Positions 30,308 through 39,509 of a stretch of 64,000 nucleotides of DNA are shown here, piece by piece. The notes below the pieces were generated by a model that saw nothing but the letters and a program-made list of their open reading frames with translations, ran no database searches and was not told the origin of the DNA. The translations under genes and the position numbers were made by a program. The stretch covers positions 2,066,001 through 2,130,000 of the forward strand of contig CP114561.1 in NCBI GenBank assembly GCA_028865235.1, given 5' to 3'. This DNA comes from Candidatus Manganitrophus sp. (GTDB lineage Bacteria; Nitrospirota; Nitrospiria; SBBL01; Manganitrophaceae). The stretch's first letter is position 1; the number at the start of each line of letters is the position of its first letter.

Positions 30308-30340
30308 CGCATCTGCCTCAATTGTGAATGAATAAATAAA

Positions 30341-30403
30341 TGGCCTTCACCCATGGACGAAGGCCAGTCTACCTAAATGGACTCCTGAATGAAAGCGAGT
30401 CCA
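30341..30403 (-). promoter_or_regulatory. Tandem hairpins between pssA and leuA (terminator or attenuator)
   Basis: Two perfect stems lie in the 99-bp gap: TGGACTC/GAGTCCA (30378-30403) and TGGCCTTC/GAAGGCCA (30341-30366). The second is followed on the minus strand by TTTATTTATTC. It could end the psd-pssA transcript, control leuA in cis, or both. No leucine-rich leader peptide and no T-box consensus were found. Confidence 0.5.
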
Positions 30404-30406
30404 ATT

Positions 30407-31231
30407 TCAGTTTTTAAGGAAAATCTCCTTGTCCTCGATATCCTCGACCCCTTCGCCGGCGGGGGGAGGCGCTTCGCCCGTCTTCTTGGAAAGGCGGTTG
30501 TAGAGGGCGACGACCGGTTTCTCAGTGATTCCTGAGAGGACATAGATTGCAAAGAGGGAGAAGAGCATCACCTGAGGAGCGGTCACCAGGACCAAAAGGA
30601 CCAGGACCAGACTGACCAAAACGCCGAACGGCTTTCGATCCTTCAAGTTGAATTTTTTAAAGCTGCGATAACGGATATTGCTGACCATTAAGAAGGCGAG
30701 CATATAGGTGACCGCCAAGGTCAACGCGGGACGGATCTCTTTGCCAAAGTGGAGAATATAACTGTCGAGCATGACCAGCGTGGCGAGCAGGCTTGCCGCC
30801 GCCGGAATCGGCAGCCCGACGAAGTCGGTCGATTCAGGGCCGGAGACCTGGACGTTAAAGCGGGCAAGTCGGAGCGCGCCGCAGACGATGAAGAGGAAGA
30901 CCGCAACCCAGCCGAGCCGGCCGTAGCCGCTCAAGGCCCAGGAGTAAATCAAAAGGCCGGGGGCCACGCCGAAGGAGACCAGATCGGCCAGAGAGTCGTA
31001 TTCGACGCCGAACCGACTGGTCGTTTTGGTCAGACGGGCGAGCTTGCCGTCTAGTGAATCGAAAATAGAAGCGACCAAAATGGCAATGGCGGCCATCACA
31101 TACTCGGCGTTGAAAACGGAGATAATCGCGAAGACGCCGCAGAAGAGGTTCCCGCTGGTGAAGAGGTTGGGAATAATGTAGATCCCCTTCCGTCTTAGCT
31201 CTTTCATCTCCGGCTTTTTTTTCTGATTCAT
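30407..31231 (-). CDS. pssA: CDP-diacylglycerol-serine O-phosphatidyltransferase
   Basis: PssA makes phosphatidylserine from CDP-diacylglycerol and L-serine in the inner membrane. The 274-aa protein has the CDP-alcohol phosphotransferase motif in FDSLDGKLARLTKTTSRFG, followed by EYDSLADLVSFG, and about seven hydrophobic segments, with a charged N-terminus and a Pro/Glu-rich tail. This is the type II (Bacillus-like) integral enzyme. The start overlaps psd by 4 bp, coupling the two successive steps to phosphatidylethanolamine. Confidence 0.93.
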   Translation of the reverse strand: MNQKKKPEMKELRRKGIYIIPNLFTSGNLFCGVFAIISVFNAEYVMAAIAILVASIFDSLDGKLARLTKTTSRFGVEYDSLADLVSFGVAPGLLIYSWALSGYGRLGWVAVFLFIVCGALRLARFNVQVSGPESTDFVGLPIPAAASLLATLVMLDSYILHFGKEIRPALTLAVTYMLAFLMVSNIRYRSFKKFNLKDRKPFGVLVSLVLVLLVLVTAPQVMLFSLFAIYVLSGITEKPVVALYNRLSKKTGEAPPPAGEGVEDIEDKEIFLKN

Positions 31232-31875
31232 CTTAAAATTCCCAGAATGGTTTCGCCTCCCCGGACCTTTTGTCCCATGGAGACGCGGATTTCCGTCTCA
31301 ATCGGAAGAAAGAGGTCGACGCGGGAGCCGAAACGGATCAGGCCGAATCGCTCGCCCCGATTCAAGACGCTCCCTTCTTTTATCCAACAGACGATCCGCC
31401 GGGCGATCAGCCCTGCAATTTGAATGCAGACGACCCGCTTCCCGGACGGCATCTCCATCACGACCGCATTTTGCTCATTCTCGAGCGATGCCTTCGGCAC
31501 GTTCGCCGCAAAGAAACGCCCGGCGTTGTAAAAAACGCCGATCACCTTTCCGGCAACGGGGACCCGGTTGATGTGGACATTAAAAACATTGAGAAAGATG
31601 CTGATCTTGATCGCCGGCTTATTGAGAAAACGCCCTTCCTCCGTTCTCGAAATATCGACAACCTTCCCATCGGCCGGAGAGACCAACGCCCCCTCTGTTT
31701 GCGGAACAGATCGACGGGGGTCCCTGAAGAACCAGACGCAAAAGAGAGTGAGCGTCCCGAAGAACCACCCTGCCGCCGGGCCGAGGAAAAGTCCCCCCAG
31801 CAGGGTGAAAAACGCTCCGCCTGCAATAAATATGAAGCCCTCTTTTGCGATCGGAAATTGCGTTTCTTCTGTCAT
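31228..31875 (-). CDS. psd: Phosphatidylserine decarboxylase proenzyme
   Basis: Psd converts phosphatidylserine to phosphatidylethanolamine. The 215-aa protein is the short (PSD-A) type: an N-terminal membrane hairpin (GFIFIAGGAFFTLLGGLFLG, WFFGTLTLFCVWFFRDPRR), VSPADGKVVDI, NVFNVHINRVPVAGKV, and the self-cleavage site in IRFGSRVDLFLP, where the Ser becomes the pyruvoyl group. ATG 31875 is chosen because the longer frame reads antisense-like sequence from the ilvC tail. It sits ~95 bp downstream of ilvC and is coupled to pssA. Confidence 0.93.
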   Translation of the reverse strand: MTEETQFPIAKEGFIFIAGGAFFTLLGGLFLGPAAGWFFGTLTLFCVWFFRDPRRSVPQTEGALVSPADGKVVDISRTEEGRFLNKPAIKISIFLNVFNVHINRVPVAGKVIGVFYNAGRFFAANVPKASLENEQNAVVMEMPSGKRVVCIQIAGLIARRIVCWIKEGSVLNRGERFGLIRFGSRVDLFLPIETEIRVSMGQKVRGGETILGILR

Positions 31876-31970
31876 GCTCAACCTCGTCCGGTCCGGAATG
31901 CCCAAAATGGTTACGGTTCCGATTTTAGCATTTTGGAGGAGAAAAAAATAGCTACCTGGACGGGAGACGC

Positions 31971-33000
<1,030 letters not shown>

Positions 33001-33032
33001 TTATTATACGGATGGACCGTGGAAAATAAATC

Positions 33033-33560
33033 CTATTTTGACACCATCTTTTTCTCTCGTTCTTCTTTCGAGGAGATGGTCTTGATCTCTTCCCGGGCGA
33101 TGGCGATCCGGCCGGTTCGAATCAACTCCTTGATCCCGAGCGGCCGGAGCAGATTGATGATCGCGTCAATTTTTTGCACATCGCCGGTAATTTCGATCGT
33201 ATAGGTGTTCGGCGTGGAGTCGACGATTTTTGCCCGAAAGATATCGGCGACCCGGAGCGCTTCGGCGCGGTCCTGTTCGCGGGTGTTAATTTTGATGAGC
33301 GCCGTCTCCCGCTCAACATACTCTTTTTCCGTGAGATCGACCACCTTGATGACATCGACGAGTTTGTTCAGCTGTTTGGTGATCTGCTCGATGATCCGGT
33401 CGTCCCCCTGCGTCACGATGGTCATCATGGAGACCGTCGGATCGAGCGTCGGCCCCACGGAGAGGCTCTCGATGTTGAAGCCCCGGCCTGAAAAAAGGCC
33501 GGAGACACGGGAGAGAACGCCAAATTTATTCTCGACCAAAACAGAAATAATATGTTGCAT
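33033..33560 (-). CDS. ilvN: Acetolactate synthase small (regulatory) subunit
   Basis: The 175-aa regulatory subunit activates IlvB and confers valine inhibition. The N-terminal ACT domain is intact (HIISVLVENKFGVLSRVSGL, FSGRGFNIESLSVGPT, MTIVTQGDDRIIEQITKQLN). The C-terminal IlvH-type domain carries ALIKINTREQDRAEALRVAD and IEITGDVQKIDAIINLLRPL. It lies 39 bp after ilvB and 41 bp before ilvC. Confidence 0.95.
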   Translation of the reverse strand: MQHIISVLVENKFGVLSRVSGLFSGRGFNIESLSVGPTLDPTVSMMTIVTQGDDRIIEQITKQLNKLVDVIKVVDLTEKEYVERETALIKINTREQDRAEALRVADIFRAKIVDSTPNTYTIEITGDVQKIDAIINLLRPLGIKELIRTGRIAIAREEIKTISSKEEREKKMVSK

Positions 33561-33599
33561 GAATCCTCATTCGTTTAGGGGAGCAAACGGGAAAGAAAT

Positions 33600-35360
33600 T
33601 TACGCCGTGAGCACGCCGTCCGCTTTTTCTTCCTGCTTCTGGCCTTTCGTTTTTTTCGATCCCTTGTCGGGGTCCGAAAAAACCATCTCGTTGATGGCGG
33701 CGCCGGCCGGAATCATGGGGTAGCAGTTTTCTTCTTGATCTACCTGAAAGTCGATCACGACCGGTCCCTTGGCGGCGAGTCCTTCTTTCAGAACATCGTC
33801 CACCTCGCTCACCTCCGTGGCGCGAAGCCCAACGGCCCCGAAAGCTTCTGCCAACTTCACGAAATCGGGAGAATCCCCCATGTAGCTTGAGGAATATCGC
33901 CCATCATAGAAAAGCTGTTGCCATTGGCGGACCATTCCCAGATATTTATTGTTGATGATGGCGACTTTCACCGGCAGCTTGTACTGGACCGCGGTCGCAA
34001 GCTCTTGAATATTCATAACGATGCCGCCGTCGCCGGCAATACAGACGACCTGTTCATCCGGATAGGCGCATTGCGCCCCAATCGCCGCGGGGAGTCCGTA
34101 TCCCATCGTGCCGAGACCTCCCGAATTGATGAAGGTGCGGGGCCGATTGAATTTGTAGAATTGGGCCGACCACATCTGATGTTGGCCGACATCGGTGGTG
34201 ATGATGGCATTTCCCTGCGTGGCCTCATAAATCTTGTCGATCACATATTGAGGCTTGATGATCTTGTCTCCCTGTTCATAAGCGAGAGGATGTTCCTTCT
34301 TCCACGCTTCGATCTGCTCCATCCACGGTTGATGTTGTCCCAAATTCCCATTGCCGGAGGTCCGCAAAAGCTGATTGAGTTCACGGAGGACCAGCTTGGC
34401 ATCACCGACGATGGGCACATGAACGGCTAGGTTCTTGTGGATCGAAGTGGGATCGATGTCGATATGGATGATTCGTGCGTTCGGGGCGAAGTCGGCGACC
34501 CGGCCGGTGACGCGATCATCGAAGCGGGAGCCGACTGCAATGATGAGATCGGAATTGTGGATCGACATGTTTGCCCAGTAGGTTCCATGCATCCCGAGCA
34601 TGCCGAGGAACAGAGGATGCGTTCCCGGAAAGGCGCCGAGTCCCATCAATGTAAGGGTTACCGGGATTTTTGTGATCTCCGCCAGCTCGCGAAGCTCTTG
34701 ATGCGCATCCGAGGAGAGAACTCCTCCGCCGGCATAAATGACCGGCTTTTTCGCCTTTAAAATCTCTTGGGCCGCCTGCTTAATTTGCCACTTGTTTCCT
34801 TTGTAAACAGGCGAATAACTTCGGATATAAACTTTATCAGGATACTTAAACTCGGTTTTTGCCAACACAACATCTTTTGGAAGGTCGACCAAAACCGGCC
34901 CGGGTCTTCCGGAAGTGGCGATGTAGAAGGCCTCTTTAATCGCCTGGGCCAGATCATTTACATCTTTCACCAGAATATTGTACTTTGTACAGGGACGGGT
35001 AATGCCGACCACATCCGCTTCTTGGAAGGCATCATTGCCGATCAATTTCGTCGGGACCTGACCCGTCAGAATAACCAAGGGGGTTGAATCCATATAGGCG
35101 TCGACGATACCGGTGACGGTATTCGTGGCGCCGGGACCGGAGGTCACCAAAACCACGCCCGGCTTTCCTGTCGCCCGGGCATATCCTTCCGCCATGTGTG
35201 TTCCCCCCTGCTCATGCCGGCAGAGAACGACCTGGAGATCCTTTTCGTCATAGAGAACATCAAAGACAGGAAGATTGACCCCTCCCGGATAGGCGAAAAC
35301 AACCTTGACCCCCTCCCGCTTGAGGCACTCAATCAGAATTTGTGATCCCGACAATTTCAT
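33600..35360 (-). CDS. ilvB: Acetolactate synthase large (catalytic) subunit
   Basis: IlvB is the ThDP-dependent enzyme that makes acetolactate or acetohydroxybutyrate. The 586-aa protein has the catalytic Glu region [40 protein letters not shown], the FAD-domain [11 protein letters not shown], and the ThDP motif running from [10 protein letters not shown] to [12 protein letters not shown]. The C-terminus has a Lys-rich tail ([20 protein letters not shown]), somewhat longer than usual. ATG 35360 has AAAGGAG 8 nt upstream. It is first in the operon and intact. Confidence 0.96.
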   Translation of the reverse strand: MKLSGSQILIECLKREGVKVVFAYPGGVNLPVFDVLYDEKDLQVVLCRHEQGGTHMAEGYARATGKPGVVLVTSGPGATNTVTGIVDAYMDSTPLVILTGQVPTKLIGNDAFQEADVVGITRPCTKYNILVKDVNDLAQAIKEAFYIATSGRPGPVLVDLPKDVVLAKTEFKYPDKVYIRSYSPVYKGNKWQIKQAAQEILKAKKPVIYAGGGVLSSDAHQELRELAEITKIPVTLTLMGLGAFPGTHPLFLGMLGMHGTYWANMSIHNSDLIIAVGSRFDDRVTGRVADFAPNARIIHIDIDPTSIHKNLAVHVPIVGDAKLVLRELNQLLRTSGNGNLGQHQPWMEQIEAWKKEHPLAYEQGDKIIKPQYVIDKIYEATQGNAIITTDVGQHQMWSAQFYKFNRPRTFINSGGLGTMGYGLPAAIGAQCAYPDEQVVCIAGDGGIVMNIQELATAVQYKLPVKVAIINNKYLGMVRQWQQLFYDGRYSSSYMGDSPDFVKLAEAFGAVGLRATEVSEVDDVLKEGLAAKGPVVIDFQVDQEENCYPMIPAGAAINEMVFSDPDKGSKKTKGQKQEEKADGVLTA

Positions 35361-35411
35361 TGCGATTCTCCTTTGGTCTCGGCCGGTGGTCTTTTATCGG
35401 CCCTTACCTTC

Positions 35412-35437
35412 AAAAAAATGCGAACGGCTGACCGCGC
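35412..35437 (-). promoter_or_regulatory. Candidate attenuator hairpin in the ilvB leader
   Basis: On the minus strand, an imperfect stem (GCGCGGTCAGCCGTTCGC, complement of 35420-35437) is followed by A and seven U residues, about 50 nt before the ilvB start. The stem is short, and no leader peptide rich in Leu/Val/Ile was found upstream, so this is weak. Confidence 0.3.
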
Positions 35438-35599
35438 CTTTACCGAGTCTTCTAAGTTTAATACTTTTACAAGTACTTTATATTTAAAGGGAATAAGAGT
35501 CACGATGATAACATGAGAGTAATATTATTACCATAGCCCGGAGGGGAGTCAACCGGAAATATTTGGGAAATCAATGTGGATAGAGCGGAAAGGAATGAA

Positions 35600-36424
35600 C
35601 TATTCCTTAGGAAGGTATTTAAGAGGGTCCCCTTTCGAAATCGGTTCAGAGCTCAGGGTGATCCGGGCGGTGGCCGTCTCCTTCTGGCTGGTGAGAACCA
35701 GAAGACGTCCCACGCTCCGCTTTGGAATACGGCCGGCGCCAGCTTTTTCTCCGCCATGGATAATTTCAAACTGATCCCCGGGGAGAATGCCATTCTTCCA
35801 TCCTTGGTCGATGTAGACGATGTCATGCTCTCCATTACTTAAACGATCGTCACGCACTTCAGCGATCACTCCCCCCTTTTTATCGGAAGAGACCTGCTCG
35901 GAAGGGGTTGAAGAATGGATGAGGGCTCCGAGTGCCGCAATCTCATCATCCATTGAAATGGCCTCTTTCGAATGGACAACCTGAGCGGTCGCAGTATCCT
36001 CATTGCGCTCGATAACCTTGATTGCTCCCGTAATTTCAATTAAATCTCCCAGCAATTTTCCCGTTTTGGGATGGTGGACCTTCTTTATTTTACGATAGAG
36101 GACCCATTCATCGGAAGCGGCTTCCGCTTTTGAAAGCTGGAGATAAACAATATCCCCTCGAGAAAAAATAGTCTTCGAATCCTTTGCCCCGACGAGTTTT
36201 CCGTCCGCCTTTAGATCCTGCACGACCATTCCGTTCGAGAGAGAGGACCAAAAATCGACCTTTCTGGGAGAAGCGATCTCATTTTCGATCAGCTCCGAGA
36301 GGGGCGACATCGGCACCTCCGCAGGGATCTCTTCCGCCGACAGGTTGAAAATGCGGATAGAGATAAGAAAAACAAGAGAGATCACCGGAGCCATCCGCTG
36401 AAAAAACCGCTTTCTCAATGCCAT
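35600..36424 (-). CDS. Secreted protein of unknown function with duplicated FlgT-C/LysM-partner-like domain
   Basis: The 274-aa protein has a signal peptide (MAPVISLVFLISIRIFNLSA, cleavage near residue 30). Two similar beta-rich units follow: one around SRGDIVYLQLSKAEAASDEW with PKTGKLLGDLIEITGAIKVI, and one around VYIDQGWKNGILPGDQFEII with GRIPKRSVGRLLVLTSQKET. The second resembles the flagellar FlgT C-terminal domain or the domain following LysM in Geobacter- and Nitrospira-type secreted proteins. Function unknown. ATG 36424 is chosen for the signal peptide and the GGAGGA Shine-Dalgarno sequence. Confidence 0.65.
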   Translation of the reverse strand: MALRKRFFQRMAPVISLVFLISIRIFNLSAEEIPAEVPMSPLSELIENEIASPRKVDFWSSLSNGMVVQDLKADGKLVGAKDSKTIFSRGDIVYLQLSKAEAASDEWVLYRKIKKVHHPKTGKLLGDLIEITGAIKVIERNEDTATAQVVHSKEAISMDDEIAALGALIHSSTPSEQVSSDKKGGVIAEVRDDRLSNGEHDIVYIDQGWKNGILPGDQFEIIHGGEKAGAGRIPKRSVGRLLVLTSQKETATARITLSSEPISKGDPLKYLPKE

Positions 36425-36450
36425 TTTGTCCTCCTTGCCGTCTTTGGAGA

Positions 36451-36478
36451 AAGATATCAAATAATCGCGAATTGTCAA
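36451..36478 (-). promoter_or_regulatory. Sigma-70-type promoter for the gene starting at 36424
   Basis: The minus strand reads TTGACA (complement of 36473-36478), a 16-nt spacer and TATCTT (complement of 36451-36456). The predicted start site is about 20 nt before the ATG. It lies in the divergent region shared with the beta-propeller lipoprotein gene. Confidence 0.6.
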
Positions 36479-36579
36479 GAAAGAGGATCTTCCCCGACCC
36501 TGCCTCCTTGCCGAGGCCCAGCATTGTTTTTGGAAAGAAAGATATGTTAACATGACGGCGCATTTTATTGGGAAAACGG

Positions 36580-37563
36580 ATGAAGCCGCTCTCTTTGTCA
36601 ATCTGCTTGATTCTTTGGTGCTCCCTTTTTGTTGCCGTTGGATGCAGTCGGGGTGAAACGGTCCTCTCCGTCACACTGAATACCCGCAATCCGGACACGG
36701 TCTATGTCGGCACAACGGGGGGTGGATTCTACAAAAGTACCGACCGCGGAGGGACCTTTCAAAGAATGAGCAACGGCTTGACCTCCTACAATATCACCTC
36801 CATTGCGGTGAATCCCTCCCTGACCACGATTCTTTACGCCGGCTCATTTGGAGATGCCGTCTATCGAAGCATCGACAGCGGCCGGAATTGGATGATCATC
36901 AATACCGGTCTGGATGATAATGTCGGGACGCAGGCGGTGAATGCCGTTGTCTCCAACCCCTTTATCTCGGATATTCTTTATGTCGGAACGAACCATGGCG
37001 TTTACAAAAGTATGGACGGCGGGGGAGAGTGGAAATCGGCAAACATGGGCGTCGCCAACCGGTTCGTGATCGCCCTGGTGATGGACCCCCGGAACCACAG
37101 CATCCTGATGGCGGGGACAAACGAAGGGATTTTTAAGACGGAAAATGCCGCCAAGACGTGGCGATTGGTCCATCCGGAGACAAAAAAATGGGCGGTGAAT
37201 GCGATCGTTTTCGACAAGTCCGATCCGAACATCGTCTATGCCGGGACAAATCAGGGGGTCTTTAAGACGATCGACCAAGGGAACACATGGCAGCCGCAAA
37301 ACAACGGCCTCCCGAACAGGTTTATCGTCACCCTTCTCATCCATCCGGAAAAGACACAGGTCCTCTACGCCGGCAATCAAGACGGTATTTACAAAACAGT
37401 GAACGGCACCGAATCGTGGGCGCCCCTCGCCGGCTCACCGCGCTCTGTCACTTCCTTGTCGATTCATCCCCAATCTCCCGAGATCCTCTTCGCAGGGACC
37501 ACACACGGTCTTTATCGGAGCACCGATGCCGGCGCCCGCTGGGAGCAAATGAAGTTGCGTTGA
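36580..37563 (+). CDS. Beta-propeller lipoprotein with Asp-box (BNR) repeats
   Basis: The 327-aa protein has a lipoprotein signal (LILWCSLFVAVGC, lipobox near residue 22). Seven Asp-box-like repeats follow at ~43-45-residue spacing (KSTDRGGTF, RSIDSGRNW, KSMDGGGEW, KTENAAKTW, KTIDQGNTW, KTVNGTESW, RSTDAGARW), each preceded by a VYVGT/LYAGT-like strand. This predicts a six- or seven-bladed propeller on the cell surface or periplasmic membrane. No catalytic sialidase residues are evident, so it is more likely a binding or assembly factor. It is followed 56 bp later by a related YCF48-like gene. Confidence 0.85.
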   Translation: MKPLSLSICLILWCSLFVAVGCSRGETVLSVTLNTRNPDTVYVGTTGGGFYKSTDRGGTFQRMSNGLTSYNITSIAVNPSLTTILYAGSFGDAVYRSIDSGRNWMIINTGLDDNVGTQAVNAVVSNPFISDILYVGTNHGVYKSMDGGGEWKSANMGVANRFVIALVMDPRNHSILMAGTNEGIFKTENAAKTWRLVHPETKKWAVNAIVFDKSDPNIVYAGTNQGVFKTIDQGNTWQPQNNGLPNRFIVTLLIHPEKTQVLYAGNQDGIYKTVNGTESWAPLAGSPRSVTSLSIHPQSPEILFAGTTHGLYRSTDAGARWEQMKLR

Positions 37564-37619
37564 GATCGAAAAACCCCCGAACAAAGTGAACGTTCATTTA
37601 TCTTCATAAAGGAGCACGA

Positions 37620-38642
37620 TTGAAATATTTTTCAAGCAAAAAGATTTGGCAGTGGACCCTCCTCGCATTTCTCTTCGCCGGCTGCAGACCCCCTTCTCCC
37701 GTCCCGGATGCGCCCGGCTCTCCGACCGGGTGGGAAACCCAAAACAGCGGCATCCAGGCCTCATTGGGCGGCATCTACTTCTTGGATGCTCAAAACGGCT
37801 GGCTGACCGGAAACAAGGGGATCATTCTTCACACGACGGATGGCGGCCAGCATTGGTCGGTGCAGGAAACCGGCACACAGACGCTGCTGGTTTCGATCTT
37901 CTTCGTCACCCCGAAGCGGGGATGGGCGGTCGGAGAAAAAGGACAGATTCTCTTCACCGAGGACGGCGGACAAAAATGGGTGGTCCAGGAGAGCGGTCAG
38001 CCGAAGAAGAATTTGTTGCATGTTTTCTTCACCAGTCCCGAGCAAGGATGGGTGGCCGGTGAGAAGGGTCTCCTCCTTTCTACGACCGACGGCGGACAAC
38101 ATTGGGCGTCTACGGAGGTCAAGCCGGCGGTCTCTTTTAATTCCATTTTTTTCGTTAATCCGAAACAAGGGTGGATCACAGGGGACGCGGGGAATATCTT
38201 TTATACAGAGGACGGCGGGGTAAACTGGGTACGGCAAGAATCGGGAACGGAGAAGGATCTTCACCGCATCTTCTTTTCCCGGCCGGAGGTCGGGTGGGCC
38301 GTCGGCGGCGCCGGAACCATTCTCCATACCAAAGACGGCGGAAAAAGTTGGGCTCCTCAAACAAGCGGGGTACCGACCTTTCTGCTCGGCCTTTTCTTTA
38401 TCAATGATCAGGTCGGTTGGGCGGTGGGCGCTTCCGGCACTATCCTGAATACGAAAGATGGGGGAACAACCTGGCAGCAGCAGGTTTCCGGAACGATTAA
38501 TTTCTTGACCAACGTCTTCTTCGTCGACCCTCAGGTCGGCTGGGTCATCGGGATCAAAGGGACCATCTTCCATACGAAGCGGGGGGGCGAGCCTCCCCCC
38601 ATCGAGGTCAAGGAAGTCAAAGCGGAAGAAGAAAAGAAGTGA
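37620..38642 (+). CDS. YCF48-like beta-propeller lipoprotein
   Basis: The 340-aa lipoprotein (lipobox LLAFLFAGC) has seven or more repeats of the YCF48/HCF136 kind. Each has the form 'W..Q.SG....L..IFF....GW..G..G.ILHT.DGG..W', for example GWAVGGAGTILHTKDGGKSW and GWAVGASGTILNTKDGGTTW. Ycf48 helps assemble photosystem II in phototrophs; in non-phototrophs the family is common but unexplained. The TTG start at 37620 is supported by AAAGGAG 6 nt upstream. The stop overlaps the next gene by GTGA, so the zinc-ribbon gene is coupled. Confidence 0.87.
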   Translation: MKYFSSKKIWQWTLLAFLFAGCRPPSPVPDAPGSPTGWETQNSGIQASLGGIYFLDAQNGWLTGNKGIILHTTDGGQHWSVQETGTQTLLVSIFFVTPKRGWAVGEKGQILFTEDGGQKWVVQESGQPKKNLLHVFFTSPEQGWVAGEKGLLLSTTDGGQHWASTEVKPAVSFNSIFFVNPKQGWITGDAGNIFYTEDGGVNWVRQESGTEKDLHRIFFSRPEVGWAVGGAGTILHTKDGGKSWAPQTSGVPTFLLGLFFINDQVGWAVGASGTILNTKDGGTTWQQQVSGTINFLTNVFFVDPQVGWVIGIKGTIFHTKRGGEPPPIEVKEVKAEEEKK

Positions 38643-38821
38643 GCGTCAACGAGGTCGGCGTAAAACCAGGATCGCCCCTTTCCGAAAAATTCCCGCAGGA
38701 GGCGGGCGCGCCTGCGGAGAAGATCTACCGGTGTGATCTTTGCGGAGCGCCGATGCTCGATCTTCACTGCAAGCTGATCTGCCGTCGGTGCGGCTTCAAG
38801 CGCGACTGCTCCGATCCTTAA
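38639..38821 (+). CDS. Small zinc-ribbon protein
   Basis: The 60-aa protein starts at GTG 38639, overlapping the stop of the propeller gene. An unstructured N-terminal half is followed by a compact metal-binding ribbon: CDLC near residue 32 and CKLICRRC near 44, a CxxC plus CxxxxCxxC pattern. It is too small to be an enzyme, and the family is not recognised. The overlap suggests a joint role with the YCF48-like protein, though one is predicted cytosolic and the other exported. Confidence 0.65.
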   Translation: MSVNEVGVKPGSPLSEKFPQEAGAPAEKIYRCDLCGAPMLDLHCKLICRRCGFKRDCSDP

Positions 38822-38826
38822 GTTCG

Positions 38827-39162
38827 TTATGTCTTCAGCTTCCGCCCGAGCGTCTTCTCCACACTGGCCACTTTGCTCGTCAGCCGCCCCGTTTTTCCCT
38901 TGCGATAATCGATCTTGATCACCGTCGAGACCCGATCGCAATCTTCTTTCATCCGCTCCCAGCAGGCCTTCACGACGCCGAGCACCTCTTCCCAGGGGCC
39001 TTCGATCACCGTTCCCATCGGGTTAAGACGATACTCCAAGCCGCTCTTGTCGATAATTTCCAGCGATCGGGAGACATACTCGCTGACGCTCTCCCCTTTT
39101 GTGAGCGGAGACATGGAGAATTCGAGCAAAATGGTTTCATCTTTCTCTTTCCGGCTTGCCAC
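38827..39162 (-). CDS. MTH1187 / YqgV-family thiamine-binding-type protein
   Basis: The 111-aa ferredoxin-like fold protein of the UPF0045/MTH1187 family has ILLEFSMSPLTKGESVSEYV, the conserved GLEYRLNPMGTVIEGPWEEV and the C-terminal RVSTVIKIDYRKGK. Family members bind thiamine or related ligands in some structures; the physiological role is not settled. GTG 39162 is chosen because GGGAGGTC lies immediately upstream and the longer ATG frame covers the adjacent gene's end. Confidence 0.82.
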   Translation of the reverse strand: MASRKEKDETILLEFSMSPLTKGESVSEYVSRSLEIIDKSGLEYRLNPMGTVIEGPWEEVLGVVKACWERMKEDCDRVSTVIKIDYRKGKTGRLTSKVASVEKTLGRKLKT

Positions 39163-39193
39163 GTGACCTCCCTCGATCTTGAAATGAACTGCG

Positions 39194-39469
39194 TTACTCT
39201 TTTGGAAAGACCTGTGTAAACGGTTTAATCTCGTATCGGGAAAAGACCCCTCCCGAAACATACGGGTCTGCCTCCCCCCAAGCGACCGCCTCTTCTAAAG
39301 AGCCCGCCTCAAAGACGATGAGACTTCCACTCTTGTCCCCGAAGGGGCCGGCCAAGATTAATTTCTTTTCAGCCGTCAACTTCTCCAGACGCTCCAAATG
39401 GGATGGGCGAAGATGTTTTCTTAATTCAGCGCCATCCGGGCCATCCAACCCGATCATCACAAATTTCAT
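39194..39469 (-). CDS. YCII-related domain protein
   Basis: The 91-aa protein starts KFVMIGLDGPDGAELRKHLR, then PSHLERLEKLTAEKKLILAG, GSLIVFEAGSLEEAVAWGEA, DPYVSGGVFSRYEIKPF. The conserved His (SHLERL) and Asp (ADPY) of the YciI fold are present. YciI proteins are dimeric ferredoxin-like proteins of mostly unknown function. ATG 39469 gives the standard N-terminus. It lies 40 bp downstream of ygfZ on the same strand. Confidence 0.85.
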   Translation of the reverse strand: MKFVMIGLDGPDGAELRKHLRPSHLERLEKLTAEKKLILAGPFGDKSGSLIVFEAGSLEEAVAWGEADPYVSGGVFSRYEIKPFTQVFPKE

Positions 39470-39509
39470 CAAACGCGCTCCTGCTTTCCGGATCGGGTCA
39501 ACGGCCCCT

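Noticed and set aside
30308..30406. T-box riboswitch upstream of leuA
   Set aside because: The region is under 100 nt, has only two simple hairpins, and no T-box-like conserved sequence.
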